Positions 7,871 through 14,663 of a stretch of DNA of 64,000 nt are shown one piece after another (the first letter of the stretch is position 1; every line of letters starts with the position of its first letter). A program made the translations under genes and the position numbers. The stretch comes from Acidimicrobiales bacterium (lineage in GTDB: Bacteria; Actinomycetota; Acidimicrobiia; Acidimicrobiales; JAVJTC01): assembly GCA_040219085.1 (NCBI GenBank), contig JAVJTC010000020.1, positions 124,001 through 188,000 on the forward strand, written 5' to 3'. The notes under the pieces were generated by a model. The model was not told where the DNA came from. It saw nothing but the letters and a program-made list of their open reading frames with translations, and ran no database searches.

Positions 7871-9913
7871 GTGGAACTCGTCACCTACATCCGACTTCTC
7901 CGGCGCCGCTGGAAGGTTCTGGTCGCATTGACCGTCATCGGCGCGCTCGCGGGTTTCGGCTTCTCGATGCTCGGCGAGGACGAACCCCGCCCGGAGGAGA
8001 TCCAGACCTACTACGCCGCCAACGAGACCCTGCTCGTTCGCTCCGGGGACTCGGTGAACCTGCAACAGACCGCCTTCTTCGTCACGGCGGGCGCGGTTCC
8101 CGACCGGGCACTCGAGATCCTCGACACCGACGACGAGTCCGTGGTGGACCTCGTCCAGACCGTCTACGACAACTCGACCGACACGATCGTCGTCTCGGCC
8201 GCCGGGAGCACCCCCGAAGAGGCGTTCGAGCGGACCCAGGCCTTCGCCGACGCGCTCCTGCTCCAACTCCAGGCCGACCGCCAGACCGACTACGACGCCC
8301 AGGTCGACGCCGTGGAGAGCGAGATCGAGCGCCGTCAGGCGAGCATCGTCGGCTTCGACGAGCAACTTCGCGAGAAGAACGACGAACGCGTCGACCTCTC
8401 CGTGCAGCTCACCGTCCTCGAGGGCCAACTCGAGGCCCTCGGGGGTGCTCCGCTCCCGGCCGAAGGCGAAGCCCCCCCGACTGTTGACACCGCGGCGGAG
8501 GAACTCGCCCAGTCCATCGCTCAGGTCGAGGGTCAGATCGCCGCCATCGACTCCGAGATCGCAGTCCTCAACATCCAACGCGAGTCGGACTTCAGCGCTC
8601 TGCAGAGTGCATTCTCCACCCAGGAGACCCTCGTCGACCAGGGCGCACCGTTGGCTCCGCTGGAGAAGCTCGAGGTGCGGGACCCCTACGAGATAAGCCA
8701 GGGCGAGTTCAACGAGCGCCGCCGCGCCGGTGAGCTCGGCACCGCGAGCTACGGACTCGGCGATGCGGAGATCCCCCGTAGCTCGGGCGGTGGCGGTGGT
8801 GTCACCCAGTCACTCACCGACAACCCGCCGCTCCTCATCGCCGGTGGCGGCATCGTCGGGCTGCTCCTCGGCGTCCTGCTCGTCATCCTGCTCAGCCGTC
8901 TGGACTATCGCATCCGAACCAAGGAGGAGGCCGAGGAACACTTCGGTCTCCCCGTCGTCGCCGAGATCCCGGCGGTGGCCAAGGAGTATCGGAACTCCAC
9001 CGAGGTGCTCGTACAGGTCGAGCCGATGTCGCGTTTCGCCGAGGCCTACCGGTCGCTGCGGTCGGCACTCGTCTATGCCCGGATGATGGGCGAGACCGCC
9101 GACCACGCCAGCTCCGCAGCCGTGGATCCGGTCGACGAGGAGGAAGGTGAGCGGGGCCTCGAGGTCGTCATGGTCGCCTCCCCCGGACCGGGTGAAGGCA
9201 AGACGACCACGGTCGCGAATCTGGCCGCGGCACTCGCGGAACAGGGCTATCAGGTGCTCGCCGTGAACTGCGACTATCGCCGCCCCCGCCTCGTGCACTT
9301 CCTCCAGGGCTCCCACAGCCCCCGCGAGATCTCCGAGACCATCATCCCCGGCGTCTCGATGATCAACCATGTGACCGCCGAGGGCTCCGACGCGCGCCCG
9401 GCTGACGCCCTGGCGGCGCAGCGCCGGGTCATCGAACGTGCCCGCGGGAAGTTCGACGTCGTCCTGTTGGACACAGCACCACTTCTCGCCACCAACGACG
9501 CCAACGAACTCCTGCCGGTGGTGGACCTCGTGCTCGTCGTCGGCCAGGTCGGCAGGACCACCAAGGAGATGGCCGAGAAGGCCCGCGAGTTGCTCCTGCG
9601 CCGCGGCGCACCGGTCATCGGCCTGGCGCTCGTAGGTGTCACCGACACCGTGAGCGCAGCGGGCTACTACTACTACTCGAGTTCGGCCAAGGGTAAGGGC
9701 CGCAAGCGCGGCCCCACGGGTGAGACCATCGCGCGCAACGTCGCCGACGGGACGGGCGCTTCCGCCGATTCCGATGTCAGCCCCACCACGGCGAAAGCCA
9801 ACGGAGATCGGGCGGAGGAGGCCGACGCGGACGACGGTCCGGGCGGCGGTGAGGGCGACGCCCAGACGCTGGAAGGGGCCGAATCGTCGCGATGGTGGCG
9901 ACGAGGGGCCTAA
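7871..9913 (+). CDS. Polysaccharide co-polymerase with cytoplasmic tyrosine kinase (Wzz-BY-kinase)
   Basis: A 680-residue protein. Residues 1-35 hold a Wzz-type start (LVTYIRLLRRRWKVLVALTV) with the first membrane segment. Residues 40-315 are the extracytoplasmic loop, with a coiled-coil-rich part at about 155-250, and a second membrane segment lies at about 317-340. The kinase half carries a Walker A motif SPGPGEGKTTT (K444), a divergent Walker A' VNCDYRRPR and Walker B VVLLDTAPLL. A tyrosine cluster, Tyr599-602, followed by a basic and then acidic tail is the likely autophosphorylation site. Such proteins set chain length in Wzy-dependent polysaccharide export. The gene overlaps the next by 22 nt. 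Confidence 0.9.
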   Translation: MELVTYIRLLRRRWKVLVALTVIGALAGFGFSMLGEDEPRPEEIQTYYAANETLLVRSGDSVNLQQTAFFVTAGAVPDRALEILDTDDESVVDLVQTVYDNSTDTIVVSAAGSTPEEAFERTQAFADALLLQLQADRQTDYDAQVDAVESEIERRQASIVGFDEQLREKNDERVDLSVQLTVLEGQLEALGGAPLPAEGEAPPTVDTAAEELAQSIAQVEGQIAAIDSEIAVLNIQRESDFSALQSAFSTQETLVDQGAPLAPLEKLEVRDPYEISQGEFNERRRAGELGTASYGLGDAEIPRSSGGGGGVTQSLTDNPPLLIAGGGIVGLLLGVLLVILLSRLDYRIRTKEEAEEHFGLPVVAEIPAVAKEYRNSTEVLVQVEPMSRFAEAYRSLRSALVYARMMGETADHASSAAVDPVDEEEGERGLEVVMVASPGPGEGKTTTVANLAAALAEQGYQVLAVNCDYRRPRLVHFLQGSHSPREISETIIPGVSMINHVTAEGSDARPADALAAQRRVIERARGKFDVVLLDTAPLLATNDANELLPVVDLVLVVGQVGRTTKEMAEKARELLLRRGAPVIGLALVGVTDTVSAAGYYYYSSSAKGKGRKRGPTGETIARNVADGTGASADSDVSPTTAKANGDRAEEADADDGPGGGEGDAQTLEGAESSRWWRRGA

Positions 9914-11376
9914 CGCCGGGACCGCCGGCTCCGAGACCCACGACGACCCGGGATCGGCTCTCGGGTTGGTGGAGCCTCGGGATCGTCCTGCTCGTCGTCG
10001 CGTTCGTGCTGTTCGGCTACGGACAGGTCAACGGGAACCGGACGATCACGGGCTTCCTTGCAGCTCCCGCCCTGTTGCTGATCACGTGGCCGATCATCCG
10101 GTCCCAACAGAAGCGGGATCTGGGCTTCGACCTGGCCGGCATCATGTTCGCCGGTCTCGCCGCCAAGTTCATCGGCGTCTTCGTCCGCCTCTGGGTCGTG
10201 GAGGACGTCTACGACGGCAACGGCGACTCGACCCAGTACCACATCATCGGGCGTTCGTTCGTAGACCAGATCCGCAGTCTCGACTTCGACTTGGAGACGA
10301 CCCGACCTGTCCCCGGTACCGGCTTCATGCAACTCCTCACCGGGTACATCTACGCTGTGGTGGGCAGCTACAAGTTCGTCGGCTTCATGGTGTTCGGGTT
10401 CTTCGCCTACCTGGGCGCTTTCTTCTTTTACAAGGCCTTCGAGACGGCCATCCCCGACGGCGACCGCAAGAAGTTCGCGATCCTCGTGTTCTTCTGGCCT
10501 TCTCTCTTGTACTGGCCTTCGGCGATCGGTAAGGAGGCGTGGGTCCTCTTCGGTCTCGGCATTGCGGCATACGGACTCGCTCGCGCCTACACCGGTCGAC
10601 GGGGTGGTTTCCCGCTTCTCATGTTGGGCGCCCTCATCGCCTACGGGCCGCGCCCCCACATCGCGATACTGGTTGTGACAGCGGGCGCCGTCGGCTTGAT
10701 GATGTCGTGGATCTTCAAGACCGAGGATCATGTCCGTTCGGCGAGCCTCTTCTCGAAGGTGCTCGGGGTGATCGTGATCGTCGGTTTCGGAGCTTGGTTG
10801 GCACCCCAGGTCGCCTCGTTCCTCAACGTCGACGACGTCGGCGGCTCGGGGTTCACCGAAGCGCTCGACGCGGCCGAGGTGCGCACCGACGAGGGTGGAT
10901 CCTCGTTCGCCGCGGCCCGGGTCGAGAGCCCCGCCGACTACCCCTGGGCCTTCGTGACCGTTCTGTTCCGGCCCCTGCCGTTCGAGGTCAACAACGCCCA
11001 GTCGGCGGTCTCGGCGCTCGAAGGTCTGATGCTGCTCGGGCTGTTCTTCGTGTCGACCCGCCGCCTGCTGCGCCTGCCGGCATCGGTGATGCGGAGCCCT
11101 TACGCCGCGATGGCGGTCGGGTTCGTGTTCTCGTTCGTCTACGTCTTCTCGACGATCGGCAACTTCGGGATCCTCGCCCGCCAGCGCACCCAGGTGATCC
11201 CGTTCCTGTTCGTGCTCGTCTCGCTACCGCTGGCTGAGGAGGTGCGGATCAAGCGGGAGGAGTACCGCAAGCGGCAGGCTGAGGCGCGCATGGCTCGCAG
11301 GAAGGAACGTTCCATCGTCGAGCATCCGAAGCTCGACGTCGTGACCCGGGGGCTAGGCCCGCCGAGAAAGCGCTGA
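9892..11376 (+). CDS. Multi-spanning membrane protein, candidate Wzy-type polymerase
   Basis: A 494-residue integral membrane protein with about ten hydrophobic segments, a long extracytoplasmic loop (about residues 95-140) and another at about 310-370, and a basic cytoplasmic C-terminus rich in R/K. Sequence motifs do not identify it: polymerases are poorly conserved. The polymerase idea rests on topology and on its 22-nt overlap with the chain-length kinase gene, which implies coupled translation. It could instead be a flippase accessory or an EpsG-like protein. The start at 9892 is an ATG inside the kinase gene; a later start near residue 20 cannot be excluded. Confidence 0.65.
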   Translation: MVATRGLTPGPPAPRPTTTRDRLSGWWSLGIVLLVVAFVLFGYGQVNGNRTITGFLAAPALLLITWPIIRSQQKRDLGFDLAGIMFAGLAAKFIGVFVRLWVVEDVYDGNGDSTQYHIIGRSFVDQIRSLDFDLETTRPVPGTGFMQLLTGYIYAVVGSYKFVGFMVFGFFAYLGAFFFYKAFETAIPDGDRKKFAILVFFWPSLLYWPSAIGKEAWVLFGLGIAAYGLARAYTGRRGGFPLLMLGALIAYGPRPHIAILVVTAGAVGLMMSWIFKTEDHVRSASLFSKVLGVIVIVGFGAWLAPQVASFLNVDDVGGSGFTEALDAAEVRTDEGGSSFAAARVESPADYPWAFVTVLFRPLPFEVNNAQSAVSALEGLMLLGLFFVSTRRLLRLPASVMRSPYAAMAVGFVFSFVYVFSTIGNFGILARQRTQVIPFLFVLVSLPLAEEVRIKREEYRKRQAEARMARRKERSIVEHPKLDVVTRGLGPPRKR

Positions 11377-11379
11377 CGA

Positions 11380-11895
11380 TCAGTCGTCGTCGGGCAAACA
11401 GAAGGTGACGACGATGTGGCTGATGTCGTCTGCTGTCAGCGTGACGACTTTGTCACCGGAGGTCGACACCGTGGTCGATGCGTTGCGGTGAGTGGTCGAG
11501 CATTGGGGTCCGCCGCCACCAGGAGTCCCCGACTTGTTGTAGGCGATGATGTTCGATGCCGTGCTCGGCAACGTAATGGTGTGACTGGTCGAGGTCAGGG
11601 TGCCAACGGTCACGTGTGGGCAACCGTCGGCCCACGAGCTCTGTGCGTTCGGGGGCGACGACGGTGCACAGGGATGATTGTCGGCGTCGTCGCAGGGGGG
11701 CGAGTCACCACGGTCGATCTTGACTCGGTAGTAGGTGTCGCATTGGGGCTCGCCGCCGCCACCGGTCTGAGCCGCAGCGGGGGTGACTACCGAGGAGACG
11801 ACCGGAGCAGCCCACACGATGGCGGCACCGACGCCGGCCTTCTTGAGGAGGTCTCGGCGTGATTCACGGTGCGCTTCGAAGTCTTCGTTTTCCAT
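11380..11895 (-). CDS. Tat-exported small Ser/Thr/Cys-containing protein, unknown function
   Basis: A 171-residue protein with a clear twin-arginine leader: ESRRDLLKKAGVGAAIVWAA, then a hydrophobic stretch and an AAAQ cleavage region near residue 43. The mature part (about 128 residues) has six Cys, two Gly-rich linkers, many Ser and Thr, and an acidic end (CLPDDD). I know no domain for it. It ends 3 bp from the convergent polymerase-like gene. Upstream lie a TATGAT box and a nested hairpin, then an HprK-PqqD gene on the same strand. The context suggests a possible substrate of that kinase, but export by Tat would require modification before transport. That link is inference. Confidence 0.72.
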   Translation of the reverse strand: MENEDFEAHRESRRDLLKKAGVGAAIVWAAPVVSSVVTPAAAQTGGGGEPQCDTYYRVKIDRGDSPPCDDADNHPCAPSSPPNAQSSWADGCPHVTVGTLTSTSHTITLPSTASNIIAYNKSGTPGGGGPQCSTTHRNASTTVSTSGDKVVTLTADDISHIVVTFCLPDDD

Positions 11896-11943
11896 CGGTC
11901 CGTCCGGGTCTGTGCGAGGTCGATCGTTGGAATCAACAGGTGC

Positions 11944-11973
11944 ATCATACGCCTCTCTGTGGCCGGGAAGCCA
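11944..11973 (-). promoter_or_regulatory. Promoter of the Tat-protein gene
   Basis: On the minus strand TGGCTT (11968-11973), an 18-nt spacer and TATGAT (11944-11949) resemble a housekeeping promoter. It would leave a leader of roughly 40 nt before the ATG at 11895. Confidence 0.5.
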
Positions 11974-11981
11974 CCCCCAAC

Positions 11982-12025
11982 CTCTCTGCGTGAGGCGTCC
12001 GCCTCACCCGTCACCACTCAGAGAG
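11982..12025 (-). terminator. Nested hairpin after the HprK-PqqD gene
   Basis: The inner stem is GTGAGGCG-tc-CGCCTCAC (11990-12007, 8 bp perfect). The outer arms CTCTCTG (11982-11988) and CAGAGAG (12019-12025) also pair. It starts 21 nt after the kinase stop and lies upstream of the Tat-gene promoter. There is no U-tract, so it may act as a terminator or as a regulatory structure. Confidence 0.45.
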
Positions 12026-12045
12026 AGCATGCAGTCCCGTGCCGC

Positions 12046-13203
12046 TCACTCAGAGTAGCGATCGACGACTCCTTCGTGGCTCAGCGAGTTCAAGAGGGCC
12101 ACTACGTCGTCGCCGATGTCCCTGCTTGCGAGCCCGGTGGCCGAAGCCACCGCGTGCGTGACGGCGCCCACATCGCGGGTTCCGTCGAGCGCCTCCCAGA
12201 AGCCGACGGGCATCGGCTCGATCCGCACGAGGCGGTCGGATCCCTCGGTGCACAGCACAGCGCAGCCTTCGACGACGACGCCACCGACCCCGCGGGCCCA
12301 GTGCACCCCGGCGTCATCGCGGACCACGTCGCGCGCCGCCAGCCGGGCCACCGACCACGCGGGGCGGGCTGCGACCCAGGCGGTCCCGATCGCTGCGATC
12401 CGCTCGTCGATGGAACCGCCTCCGATTTCCACGACCGGGCAGGCGGCGGCGAGATCGGCTGCGATCGACAGGCCCGCGGGACGACCCAGCCGTGCCATGT
12501 CGAAAGCGTGCTCGACGATCGCCATGACCGCATCTCCGGGCCCGAGAACCGTCGGGCCCGGTCCCGTAGCGGCTTCCCCGGGGACCTCGGCTCGCAGCAC
12601 GACCACCGAGCGCGGCGTCATGACGCCTTTCGCCGTGGCGGCGATGGTGTCGGCGCGTACGTAACGCCTCGGGGGCTCGGGATCCTCGACCCCGGGTATC
12701 TCCCCGACCAGCAGCCGCGTCCCGGGTTTGATCGTGAGAGGTTTGTACAGCGCGGTGACCGCCTCGGCGCCGGGCGCCACCCACGCGATCTCATCGGTCA
12801 TGTAGCGCCATCCCCGGCGGGCGAGGGCGAGCGCCGTCGTGGTCTTGCCCGCGCCCGTGTCGCCGAGTACCAACAACGCCTCGCCGTCGCGCTCGAGGAC
12901 CGCGGCGTGCAGGCTGAGTCGGTCACCGGCGTGATCCACAGCTGCCCGGTTGATGCCTGCGATCAGCCGGTCGAGCACCACCGGCAGCGACAACCCGTTC
13001 TGGTGTCCGTGACCGACTCCGCTCAGCGAGAAGGAGTCTCCGTCGCCGCTGATGCGCACGTCGAGATCGGGCTTCTCGGTTTCGGGTGGTGCGACGGCGT
13101 CGACGAACAGATCGCGCACGACGGCGGCCGCATCGGGCCTCGCGACGACTCCCACGACCATCACGGGGAACCGAAGCTCGAAGGCATCCGTTTCCGATTC
13201 CAC
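12046..13203 (-). CDS. HprK-like kinase fused to a PqqD-like domain
   Basis: A 385-residue protein from the GTG at 13203. Residues 90-300 match HPr kinase/phosphorylase-like P-loop proteins: LHAAVLERDGEALLV, Walker A GDTGAGKTTT (K120), then RGWRYMTDEIAWV with the acidic D137-E138 pair. Residues about 305-385 resemble PqqD (FWEALDGTRDVGAVTHAVAS), a peptide-binding fold that presents precursors to modifying enzymes. HprK relatives phosphorylate Ser residues, including in some lasso-peptide clusters. A minus-strand TATCCT box 7 nt before 13203 fixes this start; the frame is open further upstream to 13269. It is divergent from a free PqqD gene, and the Tat-exported protein lies downstream. Confidence 0.8.
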   Translation of the reverse strand: MESETDAFELRFPVMVVGVVARPDAAAVVRDLFVDAVAPPETEKPDLDVRISGDGDSFSLSGVGHGHQNGLSLPVVLDRLIAGINRAAVDHAGDRLSLHAAVLERDGEALLVLGDTGAGKTTTALALARRGWRYMTDEIAWVAPGAEAVTALYKPLTIKPGTRLLVGEIPGVEDPEPPRRYVRADTIAATAKGVMTPRSVVVLRAEVPGEAATGPGPTVLGPGDAVMAIVEHAFDMARLGRPAGLSIAADLAAACPVVEIGGGSIDERIAAIGTAWVAARPAWSVARLAARDVVRDDAGVHWARGVGGVVVEGCAVLCTEGSDRLVRIEPMPVGFWEALDGTRDVGAVTHAVASATGLASRDIGDDVVALLNSLSHEGVVDRYSE

Positions 13204-13210
13204 CGGGCGG

Positions 13211-13216
13211 AGGATA
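13211..13216 (-). promoter_or_regulatory. -10 box TATCCT, leaderless type
   Basis: On the minus strand TATCCT ends 7 nt before the GTG at 13203 and decides the start of the HprK-PqqD gene. Confidence 0.5.
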
Positions 13217-13264
13217 GGTGCCCGCACGGATCGGACTGTCGACCGGGGCGGTGCTGCGCTTTCG

Positions 13265-13270
13265 TACACT
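13265..13270 (+). promoter_or_regulatory. -10 box TACACT, leaderless type
   Basis: TACACT ends 7 nt before the GTG at 13278 and decides the start of the PqqD gene. It is divergent from the TATCCT box about 50 bp to the left. Confidence 0.5.
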
Positions 13271-13277
13271 TGTCACC

Positions 13278-13667
13278 GTGATCGACAGCGACCATCGGCC
13301 CCGTCCCACGGCCGAAGCGACCCTCCTCGAGGTCGATGGGGCAACCGTGGTCTTCGACAGGGGATCGGGAGCGGCCCATGCGCTCAATGAGACCGCCGCC
13401 TTGTTGTGGCGGGTGTTCGACGGCGAGGGGACCATTGCGGAGATCGCAGCGGACGTGGCCGATGCCTTCGACGTACCCGCCGAGGCCGCTCTCGACGACG
13501 TCTCGAACCTGGTCGACCAACTCGGTCGGATCGGCGCGCTCGAAGGGATAGGTGCCCGCCACCCGGCAGACCCCGTCGCCCCCGACGACTGCGATGACGA
13601 CGAGACGCCCGTCGAGCGCGACCCGTTCAGTGAACCGCCCTACATCGCCGTACCGCCCAACAACTGA
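13278..13667 (+). CDS. PqqD family protein with acidic tail
   Basis: A 129-residue protein from the GTG at 13278. Residues 10-90 are PqqD-like: LLEVDGATVVFDRGSGAAHA, LNETAALLWRVFDGEGTIAE and a final helix ending near GRIGAL, matching the wHTH-like RiPP-recognition fold. The tail (about 95-129) is acidic and then Pro-rich. The frame closes with UGA followed by C. The next gene continues in the very same frame with no start codon for 23 codons, so readthrough or a recent fusion break is possible. Such PqqD proteins sit beside HprK-like kinases in exopolysaccharide and lasso-peptide loci. Confidence 0.78.
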   Translation: MIDSDHRPRPTAEATLLEVDGATVVFDRGSGAAHALNETAALLWRVFDGEGTIAEIAADVADAFDVPAEAALDDVSNLVDQLGRIGALEGIGARHPADPVAPDDCDDDETPVERDPFSEPPYIAVPPNN

Positions 13668-14435
13668 CTCGAGGGAAGCTTCCGCACCGGGAGTGCGGTC
13701 ACGGACAGCTTCGAGGTCGGCGCGCACCTGCTCGGAGTGCGATGGAGCACCGACGAGTGCGCCCACCTGCTGCGTGATGTTCTCGGCGGGGCACACCGGG
13801 CCGACGTTCCCGCGCCGGCGAACTTCGGCGTCGTCGTCGGCGGAACCGTTGACGGCGTCACGACCAAGCACACGCTGTACCGGGCGAACCGACGCGTGTT
13901 GCGCACCAGGTCGATGTCCCGGGTCGCTCGCGCACTGGTTCGCGGGCTCGGCGAACACGCAATGGCGGCGCCAGGCGACGAATGCGTGGACCTGGAGGCC
14001 GTGGTCGTCGTGGCGGGGGACACCGCCACCCTTGTCGACCGCCGCCTCGCGTGGGTTCTCGACGACCACGCTGCGGATATCGCAAAGGCCGGCCTGAAGA
14101 TGGTGGACACCGGTGTGGTGCGGGTGGACCTCGGGACCTCGGAGGTCGATCTCACCCTCCCGGGCGAGTGGGACAGGCGTTGGCGCAACGTCGACGTCGA
14201 CCGCCCGGACCGCCTGGAGATGCGCCACCCGGCCGCCCGCTACCCGCTGTCCGGTGTCATCATCGGCGGAATCATCGACAGCGCCGTGCCCCTTGTGGTG
14301 TCGGCGATGTCACTGTGCGCCCTCACCGAACCGATCCCTCTTGCCGCCGTCGAGCGGTGGGTCGAAGTCGGCGCCGGTATCGACATCGCCACCTACCCGG
14401 GCGTCGATGAGATGGTCGCCGCCCTCACGGCCTGA
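13668..14435 (+). CDS. HprK-like protein without P-loop (unknown function)
   Basis: The first usable start is GTG at 13737 (232 residues), but the frame is open from 13668, directly after the PqqD UGA, and those 23 codons (SFRTGSAVTDSFEVGAHLLG) look like a natural beta-strand start. I therefore give the whole open region. No ribosome site or TANNNT box precedes 13737. The middle part, DLEAVVVVAGDTATLVDRRL then AGLKMVDTGVVRVDL, follows the layout of HprK-like kinases (HA-strand, loop, helix, D-containing strand) but lacks GxxxxGKT. I infer a degenerate, non-ATP-binding relative. It may be a partner or scaffold of the HprK-PqqD kinase across the divergent promoter. Confidence 0.55.
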   Translation, partial: LEGSFRTGSAVTDSFEVGAHLLGVRWSTDECAHLLRDVLGGAHRADVPAPANFGVVVGGTVDGVTTKHTLYRANRRVLRTRSMSRVARALVRGLGEHAMAAPGDECVDLEAVVVVAGDTATLVDRRLAWVLDDHAADIAKAGLKMVDTGVVRVDLGTSEVDLTLPGEWDRRWRNVDVDRPDRLEMRHPAARYPLSGVIIGGIIDSAVPLVVSAMSLCALTEPIPLAAVERWVEVGAGIDIATYPGVDEMVAALTA

Positions 14436-14469
14436 CCTTCGCCGTGGTTTCGGCGACCACCGCGGCCGG

Positions 14470-14475
14470 TACCTT
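14470..14475 (+). promoter_or_regulatory. -10 box TACCTT, leaderless type
   Basis: TACCTT ends 8 nt before the GTG at 14484, the start of a 29-codon frame. It is the main support for that small gene. Confidence 0.42.
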
Positions 14476-14483
14476 GTTGCGTC

Positions 14484-14573
14484 GTGAGCACCCGCATGCT
14501 GATCGCGCTGGCCCTCGCCTGCGGCGTGGCGATCCTGATCGCCTTCACCGTCCAGTTGATGCTCGCCCGCTGA
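14484..14573 (+). CDS. 29-residue single-span membrane peptide
   Basis: The frame GTG(14484)-TGA(14573) encodes 29 residues: a short polar start (STR), one hydrophobic span of about 20 residues (LIALALACGVAILIAFTVQL) and a final Arg. A TACCTT box stands 8 nt upstream, the same arrangement as at larger leaderless genes nearby. It falls between the HprK-like gene and the first beta-helix gene promoter. It could be a small membrane regulator or partner of the kinase/PqqD cassette. No homologue is known to me, and short frames arise by chance, so confidence is moderate. Confidence 0.45.
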   Translation: MSTRMLIALALACGVAILIAFTVQLMLAR

Positions 14574-14598
14574 GCAGTGGGCCGCCCCGGGCCGATCC

Positions 14599-14627
14599 TT
14601 GGCACGGAATCCATCGCCGCGTAGGGT
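14599..14627 (+). promoter_or_regulatory. Promoter of beta-helix gene 1
   Basis: TTGGCA (14599-14604), a 17-nt spacer and TAGGGT (14622-14627). The same layout precedes the two paralogues. The leader before ATG 14664 is about 30 nt and contains TTGGAG as ribosome site. Confidence 0.65.
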
Positions 14628-14663
14628 GTGACAGTTCGGGTGGTCGAGAGCTTTGGAGTGAAC

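Noticed and set aside
13665-13667. Selenocysteine at the in-frame UGA
   Set aside because: No selenocysteine-insertion hairpin is evident after the UGA, no sel genes are in the window, and the families involved are not known selenoproteins.
11380-14573. A lasso-peptide cluster
   Set aside because: PqqD-like and HprK-like proteins fit, but the B2 protease and the asparagine-synthetase-like cyclase are absent and no typical precursor is seen.
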